Assembly (NCBI RefSeq): GCF_003076515.1
Contig: NZ_CP022390.1
Location: 806,001-870,000 of the forward strand
Reading direction: 5' to 3'
Source: Alcaligenes aquatilis
GTDB taxonomy: Bacteria > Pseudomonadota > Gammaproteobacteria > Burkholderiales > Burkholderiaceae_B
Length of the DNA stretch: 64,000 nucleotides
The translations under genes were made by a program, and so were the position numbers. The notes under the pieces are model-generated. The model did not search any database. It was given only the letters and a program-made list of their open reading frames with translations, and was not told where the DNA came from. Numbering within the stretch: position 1 is the first letter of the stretch; each line of letters opens with the position of its first letter. Positions 43,659 to 52,164 of the stretch are shown piece after piece.

Positions 43659-44966
43659 ATGAATATCCAGGGAAGCAACGCGAAGGAACTTTTCGATGAT
43701 ATCCGACAGCAAGTGGCACTGGGGCGAATTGCTCCGGGCCAGATTTTGCCGCCGGTACGCGAGCTGGCTCAAACACTGGGATTGAACCGGAATACGGTAG
43801 CCCTGGCATACAAGCGCCTGGTCTCGGCCGGGGTGGCCGATGCACAAGGACGTCGTGGCACACGGATCCGTGAGGCGATCCGGGAGCTGGCACGCGAAGG
43901 GCATGGCGCCAGCTCGGCCTTGCAGGATTTGGCCAGCGGCAATCCGGCGCTGGGCTATTTGCCTGCGCCCACCCAATTGACGGCTGGGGTACGCGGTCAA
44001 ACCCAGGCTCTGTACGGTGCGGACCCTCTGGTGCCTGAGTTGCGTGCCGTGTGTCAGCAGGTGTTTCATAAAGACACACCGCCAGACACCGATTATCACG
44101 TCAGCTACGGTGCGGTCGATGCAATCGAGCGTTTGCTGCAAGCCTTTTTGCTGGCGGGCGATAAAGTCGGGATTGAAGATCCTGGCTATCTGAACAGCAT
44201 CAACTCGGTGCATACGCTGGGCTACAAGCCAGTGGGTATTGAGGTCGATAGCGAGGGGATTGTGCCGGCCTCGCTGCAAGCCGCTTTGGAGGATGGCCTG
44301 CGCGCTTTGATCTTGACACCACGTGCGCACAACCCCACGGGATGCTCACTGAGCCGTGCTCGTGCCAAGCAGATCGAGCAAATTCTGAAGCAGTATCCCG
44401 AATTGCTGTTGATGATTGACGACCACTTCTGGATGCTGGCCAGCAGCCCTTACCGAAACGTGATTCCTGCCGATCATTTGCGCTGGGCTTTGATTCGTTC
44501 AGTGTCCAAGGGTCTGGGGCCGGATTTGCGCGTGGCTCTGGTGGCGTCGGATCTGCAAACCAGCGAACGCTTGTCGCAACGTTTGGCTTCGGGGGCGCAA
44601 TGGGTCAGCCATCTTTTACAGCAAATGGTGGTTCATGGGCTGACGGATGCCGAGATCAAGGCGCAGACTCGTGTTGCGCAAGCTGCCTATGTGCAGGCTC
44701 GCGCCGACTTGATGCACGCCTTGAAAAAGCAGAGCATTCCTTTTTGGGATAGCGAGGAAGGCTTCAATCTGTGGATTCCGCTGGATCGGGAAGCCGAGCC
44801 GGTATTGGCAGGATTGGCTGCACGTGGCTGGCTGGTGCGATCCGGGCAAGTCTTTGGTGTGAGCAGTCCTGCTCAAGGCTTGCGTGTCAGTTTTGCGAAT
44901 CTGAATGCCAAAGACGCCCAGCGCTTTGCGACAGATTTAGCCCAAGTCCTGCAAGAACGCTATTAG
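43659..44966 (+). CDS. MocR-family regulator (GntR HTH fused to aminotransferase-like domain)
   Basis: A 435-residue fusion. Residues about 1-70 are a GntR winged helix (LPPVRELAQTLGLNRNTVALAYKRLVSAG). The rest is a fold-type I aminotransferase domain with the PLP lysine in RSVSKGLGPDLRVA, and the HNPTG motif in PRAHNPTGCSL. PtsJ/PdxR-type members sense PLP. Its position next to yggS suggests vitamin B6 control, though other amine pathways are possible. Confidence 0.85.
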   Translation: MNIQGSNAKELFDDIRQQVALGRIAPGQILPPVRELAQTLGLNRNTVALAYKRLVSAGVADAQGRRGTRIREAIRELAREGHGASSALQDLASGNPALGYLPAPTQLTAGVRGQTQALYGADPLVPELRAVCQQVFHKDTPPDTDYHVSYGAVDAIERLLQAFLLAGDKVGIEDPGYLNSINSVHTLGYKPVGIEVDSEGIVPASLQAALEDGLRALILTPRAHNPTGCSLSRARAKQIEQILKQYPELLLMIDDHFWMLASSPYRNVIPADHLRWALIRSVSKGLGPDLRVALVASDLQTSERLSQRLASGAQWVSHLLQQMVVHGLTDAEIKAQTRVAQAAYVQARADLMHALKKQSIPFWDSEEGFNLWIPLDREAEPVLAGLAARGWLVRSGQVFGVSSPAQGLRVSFANLNAKDAQRFATDLAQVLQERY

Positions 44967-45006
44967 TCACTATCTTGCTGCTTCTAACGGAGTAGCAAGA
45001 TAGTGA
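44967..45006. terminator. Thirteen-base perfect inverted repeat between converging genes
   Basis: TCACTATCTTGCT (44967-44979) and AGCAAGATAGTGA (44994-45006) pair perfectly. No T run follows. It probably separates the MocR gene from the converging transporter gene. Confidence 0.6.
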
Positions 45007-45067
45007 ACTCTCTTACGCGCCCATCCAGATCGTTAAAAGGGGCGCTATTTTTATGGGCGCAAGATAT

Positions 45068-45937
45068 TTATTTGGCCGGGCGATTGCTGATCCACTGTAC
45101 TGCCAGCACACTGCCCATCACCAAAATAATGCCCAGCAGGCTGGAGCCTGTCATGGCCTGACCTAAAATCAGCCAGCCCAGAATCACGGCGGTCAGCGGA
45201 CTGAGCAGGCCCAGCGAGGACACGGCCACAGAGGGCAAGACGGCAATCCCGCGGAACCACAGGGTATAGGCCAGCAGCGCACCGACCAGACACAGGTAGA
45301 GGTAGCCGCCGATTTGTACGCCGCTCAAGGAGCTGTCCAGTGGTGGGTCCAGCCATAAGGCCAGAGGGGCAAGCATCAAACCGCCCAACATCAATTGCCA
45401 GGCCGTGAAAGCCAGAATCGGCATGCCACTACGCCAGCGATGCGACAAGTAGGTGCCCATGGCCATGCACAAGGCCCCGACAATGGCCGCGACCATGCCC
45501 CAGGTATCCCATTGGCTCTCTGGCGAAAGTAGCAAAATACCCATGCCCATGATGCCGATCACACAAGCGACCAAGGCCAGGGTGACAGGGCGTTTACCTT
45601 CTAGCGCCCAGGCCAGGGCAATCACCACCAAGGGTTGAGCTGCTCCTACGACGGCGGCCAAACCACCCGGCAAGCGGTAAGCCGCAACGAATAACAGCGC
45701 CTGAAATGCGCCAATATTCAAGGCCGCCAGAATCAGGGTACGCCCCCAATCACCTCGGGCAGGCATGCGTCGGCTCCACAAGAGCAGCATCACGCCAGCG
45801 GGAAAGCAGCGCAAAAAGGCCGCGATGAAAGGGCGATCGGGCGGTAGGATTTCGGTGGTCACAATGTAGGTGGAACCCCAGATGGCGGGGCCTAATGCGG
45901 TCAAGGCCGTCACCAGCCAGAGAGAAAGTCGGTTCAT
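45068..45937 (-). CDS. EamA/DMT-superfamily efflux transporter
   Basis: A 289-residue protein with ten membrane segments in two EamA repeats (GPAIWGSTYIVTTEILPP at the start, then GALLAYTLWFRGIAVLPSVAVSSLGLLSPLTAVILGW). Export of amino acids or toxins is typical. It is divergent from a MarR regulator and both share two TATCTTGATATCAAGATA-type operators, so it is probably that repressor's target. Confidence 0.9.
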   Translation of the reverse strand: MNRLSLWLVTALTALGPAIWGSTYIVTTEILPPDRPFIAAFLRCFPAGVMLLLWSRRMPARGDWGRTLILAALNIGAFQALLFVAAYRLPGGLAAVVGAAQPLVVIALAWALEGKRPVTLALVACVIGIMGMGILLLSPESQWDTWGMVAAIVGALCMAMGTYLSHRWRSGMPILAFTAWQLMLGGLMLAPLALWLDPPLDSSLSGVQIGGYLYLCLVGALLAYTLWFRGIAVLPSVAVSSLGLLSPLTAVILGWLILGQAMTGSSLLGIILVMGSVLAVQWISNRPAK

Positions 45938-45945
45938 GATAAAAG

Positions 45946-45963
45946 TATCTTGATGTCGAGATA
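45946..45963. promoter_or_regulatory. MarR operator 1
   Basis: TATCTTGATGTCGAGATA is a near-perfect palindrome nine bases from the transporter start. Its twin lies 39 bases away, centre to centre. Confidence 0.75.
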
Positions 45964-45984
45964 AATGTCAGTGTAGGGATGATT

Positions 45985-46002
45985 TATCTTAATATCAAGA
46001 TA
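45985..46002. promoter_or_regulatory. MarR operator 2
   Basis: TATCTTAATATCAAGATA is a near-perfect palindrome 20 bases before the MarR gene. A partial third copy (TATCGAAATCGAGA) follows at about 46005-46018. Confidence 0.75.
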
Positions 46003-46022
46003 AATATCGAAATCGAGAAATC

Positions 46023-46532
46023 ATGAGCGAAGAACACGACGCGGTAGACCTGATCATCAATCAATGGCGCGAACAGCGGCCAGACTTGCAGAATCTGGAC
46101 GCCATGGCCTTGCTGGGCCGCATGACGCGCTGCTTCCAACTGGTCCAAAAACAGATGAGCGACAACTTCAGACGTCACGGCCTGCAGTTGGGCGAGTTTG
46201 ATGTGCTGGCCAGCCTGCGCCGCTCCGGCCCGCCGTACACCTTGGCACCCACCGCTTTGTTTTCCACCTTGATGGTCAGCTCCGGCACTATGACGCATCG
46301 TTTGCAGGGCCTGGAAAAGCAGGGCTTGATCGAACGCATTGCCGACCCGGAAGATGCCCGCCGTATTCTGGTGCGTTTGAGCCCAGCGGGTCTGGCCTGT
46401 GTGGATGCGGTTGTGGTGGACCATTTGACCAATGAAGAAAATTTGCTGGAAGGTCTGGATCCCACGCAGCGGCAAAGTCTGGATACCTTGTTGCGCGACT
46501 GGATGCGCTTGTTAGAGTCGCGCCAGGCTTGA
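46023..46532 (+). CDS. MarR-family repressor
   Basis: A 169-residue MarR protein with a long N-terminal dimer helix and winged helix (LAPTALFSTLMVSSGTMTHRLQGLEKQGLIERIADPEDARRILVRL in outline). Two palindromic operators lie between it and the divergent EamA exporter gene. It probably represses both, released by a small ligand. Confidence 0.9.
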   Translation: MSEEHDAVDLIINQWREQRPDLQNLDAMALLGRMTRCFQLVQKQMSDNFRRHGLQLGEFDVLASLRRSGPPYTLAPTALFSTLMVSSGTMTHRLQGLEKQGLIERIADPEDARRILVRLSPAGLACVDAVVVDHLTNEENLLEGLDPTQRQSLDTLLRDWMRLLESRQA

Positions 46533-46571
46533 AGGAATGCTAAAGTAGCTGGATATATACACAGCCTGCTT

Positions 46572-48239
46572 ATGACCCCGCCCGAGCTTCCTCCTTTTTA
46601 CTATCTGCATAATTTCCATCAGGTTTTGCAGTGGGTACAACACACCAGTTCCGACCTGCTGGAGCCCCAACACGTCCAGTGCGGCCATCGTTTTGTGCAT
46701 GCTTCCCAGCCTGCACAAGCCCTGTTGGTGCGCTTGCTGATGCGTAAAGGCCCGGTGTTTCGTATCGACAAGTTGCGTTATGCCGAGATCGAAAACCTGG
46801 ATGCGGCAGTGCAAGAGCTGGCTGCTTGCGAGCTAATAGAAACCGATCCTGAGCTGGATCTGGAAACCTTGTTTGCCGTCCATACAGTGCCTGAGCTGCG
46901 CCGTTTGTTCAGTGATCTGCCAGCCGCCGGGCGCAAATCGGACTATCTGGAATGGATTGGGCAGGCTCACGGCGAACAGGCTCGGCCTTTTACGCAGTGG
47001 TGTGCCGATCCAGTCCTGCAAGCTCCCACACTGCGCCTATCACCGCAAGTCATGCATTGGGCACAGCGTTTGCAGTTGCTGTTCTTTGGCAACCATTATC
47101 AGGACTGGTCCGAGTTTGTGCTGAGCGATCTGGGCCTGTATCGCTACGAAACCGTGGTTCTGGATCAGGCCAGTCGGGCGTTTCGCCACAATGAGGACGT
47201 GCGCTTGTATGAAACCTTGTCCGAGCTGCGAGACGCACAGGATGAGGCCGACCCCGATCTTTGGATACAGCGCTTTGCCGCCGTTCAAGCAGTTGAGACT
47301 GACAGCGACTGGCTGCAACGACGTAAGGCAAAAACCCTGTTCCAGCTAGGCCAGCAAGCCGAACGTCAACATTGGTGGGCCTTAGCCGAACAAGCGTATT
47401 TGCAGACAAGCTGGCCGGGAGCCCGTTACCGCCAATTGCGGGTATTGGAGCGTCAGGAGAATCATCAAGGTGCCTGGCCCTTGTTTTGTCAGGCGTGGAA
47501 CCAGCCCGAAAATGAAAGCGAAACCCAGAAGTTGCTGCGTATGTTGCCTCGCATGCGTCGCAAACTGGCGGTAGACGCTCCGCCCAGCTCGCCTTCCAAT
47601 AAACCCGCAAGCCGCACACAACGCAGTGATCTGGTTTTGTTCGATGACGGCAATCGGGTCGAATCGCAGGTGCTGGCTCATTGGGACAGCCCCTTGGCAC
47701 CTGTGTTTTACGTAGAAAATGCCTTGTTCCCGGCCTTATTAGGCTTGTTGAGCTGGGAGGCTATTTTCGCTCCCTTGCCTGGTGCGTTTTTCCACCCCTA
47801 TCAAGCTTGTCCGGCCGATTGGGGTAACCCGGACTTTGTATCGCGCAGGCAAAACTTGTTTGAGCAGTCTTTGAGTGTGCTGGACGGCGCAGACTATAAA
47901 ACCGTGATCTGGCAACGCTGGCAGGAAAAGCGTGGCATACAGTGCCCCTTGCTGATCTGGCCAGCTTTGAACGAGTCCTTGATCGAGCAGGCCTTGCAGT
48001 GCATCCCGGCTCAGCATCTGCAACTGGTGTTCAAGCGTATCTTGCAGGATTGGCGGGACAACCGTTCCGGCCTGCCGGATTTGGTGCGCTTCATGCCTGC
48101 CCAGCAAAGCTATGAATTGATTGAGGTAAAAGGCCCCGGAGACCGCTTGCAGGATAACCAGCGACGTTGGCTCAGTTATTTCGAGCAGCATGCCATCCCT
48201 GCGCGTGTCTGCTATGTGACCCGGCCGGAGTCGTCATGA
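46572..48239 (+). CDS. FAN1-like structure-specific nuclease (VRR-NUC)
   Basis: A 555-residue protein. The C-terminal VRR-NUC domain (about 440-545) has SGLPDLVRFMP, then YELIEVKGPGDRLQDNQRRWL, the PD-x-ExK-type active site. The N-terminal 350 residues are helical and repeat-rich, as in FAN1, and the length is close to the Pseudomonas aeruginosa FAN1 (about 559 residues from memory). FAN1 cuts branched DNA in crosslink repair. The stop overlaps the downstream helicase start (ATGA), so the two proteins are made together. Confidence 0.88.
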   Translation: MTPPELPPFYYLHNFHQVLQWVQHTSSDLLEPQHVQCGHRFVHASQPAQALLVRLLMRKGPVFRIDKLRYAEIENLDAAVQELAACELIETDPELDLETLFAVHTVPELRRLFSDLPAAGRKSDYLEWIGQAHGEQARPFTQWCADPVLQAPTLRLSPQVMHWAQRLQLLFFGNHYQDWSEFVLSDLGLYRYETVVLDQASRAFRHNEDVRLYETLSELRDAQDEADPDLWIQRFAAVQAVETDSDWLQRRKAKTLFQLGQQAERQHWWALAEQAYLQTSWPGARYRQLRVLERQENHQGAWPLFCQAWNQPENESETQKLLRMLPRMRRKLAVDAPPSSPSNKPASRTQRSDLVLFDDGNRVESQVLAHWDSPLAPVFYVENALFPALLGLLSWEAIFAPLPGAFFHPYQACPADWGNPDFVSRRQNLFEQSLSVLDGADYKTVIWQRWQEKRGIQCPLLIWPALNESLIEQALQCIPAQHLQLVFKRILQDWRDNRSGLPDLVRFMPAQQSYELIEVKGPGDRLQDNQRRWLSYFEQHAIPARVCYVTRPESS

Positions 48240-50521
48240 AAGCCTGGACCGTAGGTGTACGCGCCTTATGCGAATTTACCGCCCGCAGCGGGGATCTGGA
48301 CTTGCGCTTTACGCCTGCGGCCACGGCACAGGAAGGTATCCTGGGCCACCAGCAGTTAACGCTACGTCGCCCCGACCACTATGAAGCCGAAGTACCGCTG
48401 TCCTATGAGATGGAAGGGCTAGTGGTGCGTGGTCGGGCCGATGGGTTTGATCCCGTCAGCAATTGCCTGGAAGAGCTGAAAACCTATCGTGGTGCTTTTG
48501 ATGCCATTCCCAAGCACCATAGACGCCTGCATCAGGCGCAAGCCAAAGTCTATGCGGCCATGCTTTGTCAGGCGCGCGATTTGCCGGGAATGACCGTCAG
48601 CGTGGTGTATTACCACGTGGACAAGCACAAAGAAACCAGTGTCTCTGAATACCTGGGGCGCGCGGATCTGTGGGCCTTTTTTGAGCAGCAATGCCGCTTG
48701 TATCTTGAGTGGGGGCGGCAGGAGCAAAAGCATCGGCTGGCGCGCGATCAAGCTTGTACTGCTTTGCAATTTCCCTTTGATCAGTTTCGTGCGGGTCAGC
48801 GGCAACTGGCCGTAGCCGCGTTCCGGGCTCAGCGCGATGCACAGTGCCTGTTAGCCCAAGCGCCAACCGGTATCGGCAAAACCTTGGCAGTCGTATTTCC
48901 CGGCCTGAAAGCCATGCCGGAGGCGGGACTGGATAAGCTCTTTTATCTGACGGCTAAAAATTCGGGTCGGCAAATGGCCTTGGACGCCTTGCAGCGTTTA
49001 AACCCAGAAGGTGAGGGCGCGTGGCGGGTGCTGGAAATGGTGGCCCGCGACAAGCAGTGCCCCAATCCGGATAAAGCCTGCCATGGCCAATCCTGCCCTC
49101 TGGCCGAAGGCTTTTACGACCGGCTTCCTGCGGCCCGTCAGCAGGCTCTGGAGCAACCCATGCTAACTAGCCAGCGCTTGCAAGAAGTGGCTAGCAAACA
49201 CCAGGTCTGCCCCTATTACTTGAGCCAGGAAATGCTGCGTTGGGCGGACGCCATTGTGGGTGACTACAACTATTTTTTCGACACACATGCGGTGCTGTAT
49301 AGCCAGACTCTGGTTCAGCAATGGCGCAGCGCTGTTCTGGTGGACGAAGCACACAACTTGGTAGAACGCGCCCGTTCCATGTATTCCGCGTCCTTTTCGC
49401 AAGTGCAGTTGCGCATGGCGCGTAAAGCCGCGCCTTCGGTCTTGAAGCGTCATTTCACGCCGTTGACTCGCTTGATGGAGGATTTGATACCCGAGGAAGG
49501 GGGCGATCAATGGGGGCTGGAAAAAATCCCGGAGGATCTGCTTGAACAGTGCGACTATCTGGCAGCCCGCTTAGGGGCCTATGTGGCTGAGAATCCCATG
49601 CCGCAAGACAGCCCCTTGCTGCAGTTTTATTTTGAGCTGCTGTACTTTGTGGACCTGGCCGGACAGTTCGGCTCGCATTCCTTATTCGATATTTTGGCGC
49701 AGCGCGATGGTGTGCTCCTGAACCTGCGCAATATTGTGCCTGCTCCGTTTCTGGCTGAACGCTATGGCGACGCGCACGGTGTGGTGCTGTTCTCCGGCAC
49801 CATGAATCCCTCACAGTTTTATCGTGATGTCTTGGGTTTGCCGCCAAGTACGGCTGAGTTGAACGTGGCATCGCCGTATCGGGCCGAGCAACTACGGGTA
49901 CGCCAATATGCCGGTCTGTCTACGCGCTATGCTGACCGGGCCCAGAGTCTGAGCGGGGTCTGCGATATTGTCGGGCAGGCCTATCAGGCACAGCCGGGTA
50001 ACTATCTTTTGTTCTTGAGCAGTTTTGACTATCTGGAGCAGGTTAGCCAGGCCTTGCAGGAGCGCTGGCCGGATATGCCGCTTTGGCATCAGCAGCCGGG
50101 CATGAGCGATCTGCAAAGAACGCAGTTTCTGGACCGCTTTACGCTGGACGGAAAGGGAGTAGGTTTGGCAGTGCTGGGAGGGGCGTTTTCAGAAGGGGTA
50201 GATTTACCCGGTAAACGCTTGATCGGTGCTTTTATTGCCACCCTGGGTTTGCCGCAATTCAACCCGGCCAATGAGTCTGTGCGGCAAGTCATGGCCCGGC
50301 TCTTTGGGGAGCGGCGGGCCTATGACTATACCTATCTGTATCCGGGACTACGCAAGATTACACAGGCCGCGGGTCGTGTGATTCGCGATGAACAGGATCA
50401 GGGCTTTGTGTATCTGCTTGACGAGCGCTATGGGCAGCGGCGGGTGCAGCAGTTGCTGCCGGACTGGTGGCAAATTGAGCAGGTGCGGACTGACGCTCGT
50501 TCTGGGCAATCACTTCGGTAA
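48236..50521 (+). CDS. Nuclease-XPD/DinG-type helicase with Fe-S cluster motif
   Basis: A 761-residue fusion. The N-terminal domain has a PD-(D/E)xK nuclease signature: Asp69 in GRADGFD and Glu80-Leu-Lys82 in LEELKTYRG. The superfamily 2 helicase part has Walker A APTGIGKT (about 212), four Cys typical of the XPD Fe-S cluster (CPNPDKACHGQSCPL and QVCPYYL), the DEAH box VDEAHNLVE, and the C-terminal QAAGRVIRDEQDQG. ATG 48236 overlaps the FAN1-like stop. It probably unwinds and trims branched DNA with the neighbouring nuclease. Its 3' end overlaps dadA by 164 bases on the opposite strand. Confidence 0.88.
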   Translation: MKAWTVGVRALCEFTARSGDLDLRFTPAATAQEGILGHQQLTLRRPDHYEAEVPLSYEMEGLVVRGRADGFDPVSNCLEELKTYRGAFDAIPKHHRRLHQAQAKVYAAMLCQARDLPGMTVSVVYYHVDKHKETSVSEYLGRADLWAFFEQQCRLYLEWGRQEQKHRLARDQACTALQFPFDQFRAGQRQLAVAAFRAQRDAQCLLAQAPTGIGKTLAVVFPGLKAMPEAGLDKLFYLTAKNSGRQMALDALQRLNPEGEGAWRVLEMVARDKQCPNPDKACHGQSCPLAEGFYDRLPAARQQALEQPMLTSQRLQEVASKHQVCPYYLSQEMLRWADAIVGDYNYFFDTHAVLYSQTLVQQWRSAVLVDEAHNLVERARSMYSASFSQVQLRMARKAAPSVLKRHFTPLTRLMEDLIPEEGGDQWGLEKIPEDLLEQCDYLAARLGAYVAENPMPQDSPLLQFYFELLYFVDLAGQFGSHSLFDILAQRDGVLLNLRNIVPAPFLAERYGDAHGVVLFSGTMNPSQFYRDVLGLPPSTAELNVASPYRAEQLRVRQYAGLSTRYADRAQSLSGVCDIVGQAYQAQPGNYLLFLSSFDYLEQVSQALQERWPDMPLWHQQPGMSDLQRTQFLDRFTLDGKGVGLAVLGGAFSEGVDLPGKRLIGAFIATLGLPQFNPANESVRQVMARLFGERRAYDYTYLYPGLRKITQAAGRVIRDEQDQGFVYLLDERYGQRRVQQLLPDWWQIEQVRTDARSGQSLR

Positions 50522-51719
50522 TGATTTGCGCGGTGGCCGCTGACAGCGTCCAACCCAGGTGACCGTGGCCAGTGTTGTAGTACACGCCCGGGCGGCTGCC
50601 TGCTTTTACGCGCGGCATCATGTCCGGCATCATGGGACGCAAACCAGCCCACGGTACAACACGATCGGTCGCGGCATCGTGGAAGTTGCGGCGGGTCCAG
50701 TTGGTCAGCGGGGCGATACGGTCGGCGCGAATGTCCTTGTTGGCACCGTTGTATTCCGCCGTACCGGCCACGCGCAGACGATCTTTGCCCAGGCGGCTGG
50801 TCACAATCTTGGCTTCTTCGTCCAGCAAGCTGACCCAAGGGGCGGCATGTTGGGCTTCGGGCGTATCCAGATACACCGAAATCGAATAGCCTTTGACGGG
50901 GTAGATATTGATGTAGTCGCCCAGCATATGGGCCAAGTGACGGCTGCCTACGCCAGCGCACACCACCAAGGAATCGACAGACAGCGTATGGGTGTGGGCT
51001 TCAGCGCCTTCACCGGTACGCAGCTGGATACGGTGTGGTGGGCCACAATCAATACCCAGAACTTCTGTATCTTGCAGGAACTTCACGCCGCGCTTGGCGC
51101 AGGCATCGGCCAGACCGCGTGTGTATTTGTGAATATCGCCCGTGGCGTCCGAAGGCGTAAAGAAACCGCCGTAATAGGTGCCTTGCAAGGCAGGTTCAAT
51201 CTGGTGGATTTCCTCGTTGGTAACGGTTCGGCGCTCCAGACCGCCTTTTTGCAGCAGTTGGCTGACTTTCTTGCCAGACTCAAAGCCGCCGGGGGTGTGG
51301 TAAATGTGCAGAATACCGCGCTGTTCCAGGTCGAAATCAATGTTTTCGTCCTTAGCCCATTGGTACAGATTCTCGCGGGCGGTAATGGCCAGCTTGACGG
51401 TGTCCACGGTGTTGCGCTCGTAACCGGAAATCGCGCCTACAAACTGCGCCATCCAGCTGTATTTGTGCCAGCTTGGCTTGGGGTTGAACAGCAGCGGGGC
51501 GTCTTTGCGCATCATCCACTTCAAGCCCTTGAGTATGGTGCTGCGGCTGTTCCAGACCTCGGCATTGCACGCGGACAACTGCCCGCCGTTGGCAAACGAG
51601 GTTTCCATGGCGGGGTAGCGCAGGCGGTCGATAACGGTAACTTGATAGCCTTTCAGGCTGAGGGCGTAGGCGGTGGTGATTCCGGAAATACCGGCGCCAA
51701 TGACGGCAATATGCGACAT
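50358..51719 (-). CDS. dadA: D-amino acid dehydrogenase small subunit-type oxidase
   Basis: A 453-residue flavoprotein of the DadA/glycine oxidase group. It opens with MSHIAVIGAGISGITTAYAL, and further motifs include FANGGQLSACNAEVW, DLEQRGILHIYHTPGGF, and the C-terminal GHGHLGWTLSAATAQII. It oxidises D-alanine and related D-amino acids, feeding electrons to quinone. A tandem glycine riboswitch lies in its leader. The last about 45 residues are Ala/Pro-rich, run beyond the usual DadA end, and lie antisense to the helicase gene. Confidence 0.9.
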   Translation of the reverse strand: MSHIAVIGAGISGITTAYALSLKGYQVTVIDRLRYPAMETSFANGGQLSACNAEVWNSRSTILKGLKWMMRKDAPLLFNPKPSWHKYSWMAQFVGAISGYERNTVDTVKLAITARENLYQWAKDENIDFDLEQRGILHIYHTPGGFESGKKVSQLLQKGGLERRTVTNEEIHQIEPALQGTYYGGFFTPSDATGDIHKYTRGLADACAKRGVKFLQDTEVLGIDCGPPHRIQLRTGEGAEAHTHTLSVDSLVVCAGVGSRHLAHMLGDYINIYPVKGYSISVYLDTPEAQHAAPWVSLLDEEAKIVTSRLGKDRLRVAGTAEYNGANKDIRADRIAPLTNWTRRNFHDAATDRVVPWAGLRPMMPDMMPRVKAGSRPGVYYNTGHGHLGWTLSAATAQIITEVIAQNERQSAPAQFATSPAATAAPAAAHSARQADTQSPDPVHRESHDPRPV

Positions 51720-51756
51720 AACAGGCTCCTGACAGGTGAATTACCACCGAGTAGTG

Positions 51757-51935
51757 GCAATACCCCATCTGTCCTGTGACCTGAGAGTTTATCCAACCGA
51801 TGTTTCAGGCTGGGCTCCTTCGGTGGGCGTCATGCGCCGCTCTCCAGAGTGTCGGGCTGGTACGATCCTTTTGCCTGAGAGATTCCGGGGTGGTTGCTCC
51901 GTCGGCGCCTGACTGAACAGGTCTCTTTCATACCG
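51757..51935 (-). ncRNA. Tandem glycine riboswitch upstream of dadA
   Basis: Read on the minus strand, two glycine aptamers follow one another. The first has GGCGCCGACGGAGCAA, then CTCTCAGGCAAAAGGA. The second has CTGGAGAGCGG, then CACCGAAGGAGC, and finally CTCTCAGGTCACAGGACAG. These are the conserved GGAGAG/ACCGAAGGAGC/CTCTCAGGCAAAAGGAC elements. The leader ends 38 bases before dadA with a possible stem ATTGCCAC/GTGGTAAT covering the ribosome region. Glycine should therefore control dadA expression. Confidence 0.9.
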
Positions 51936-51945
51936 CCTGTAGTGA

Positions 51946-52164
51946 CGCAACTACAGTAGCCGTGCTTACAAAAGTTTGCAATCAGGGTAAACCGGGAGCT
52001 GCATGCAGCGCTTGGGGGATTTCTATGGATAGATGCAATTGTTGGCTAAGCCCGGAAAATTGTTGAGACTGCCGGTCCTTGATACCGAGTTATTACTTAC
52101 TTTTTCGCTTAATGTGGGCCCGACATGTCGTTGATTCCCGACCGGTGCTTGTTTCTTTATGGAC
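51946..52164. other. Intergenic stretch upstream of the riboswitch
   Basis: No gene is seen between the riboswitch and nadB. CTACAG repeats and an AT-rich promoter-like area lie around 51940-52000. The rest holds nothing I can support. Confidence 0.5.
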
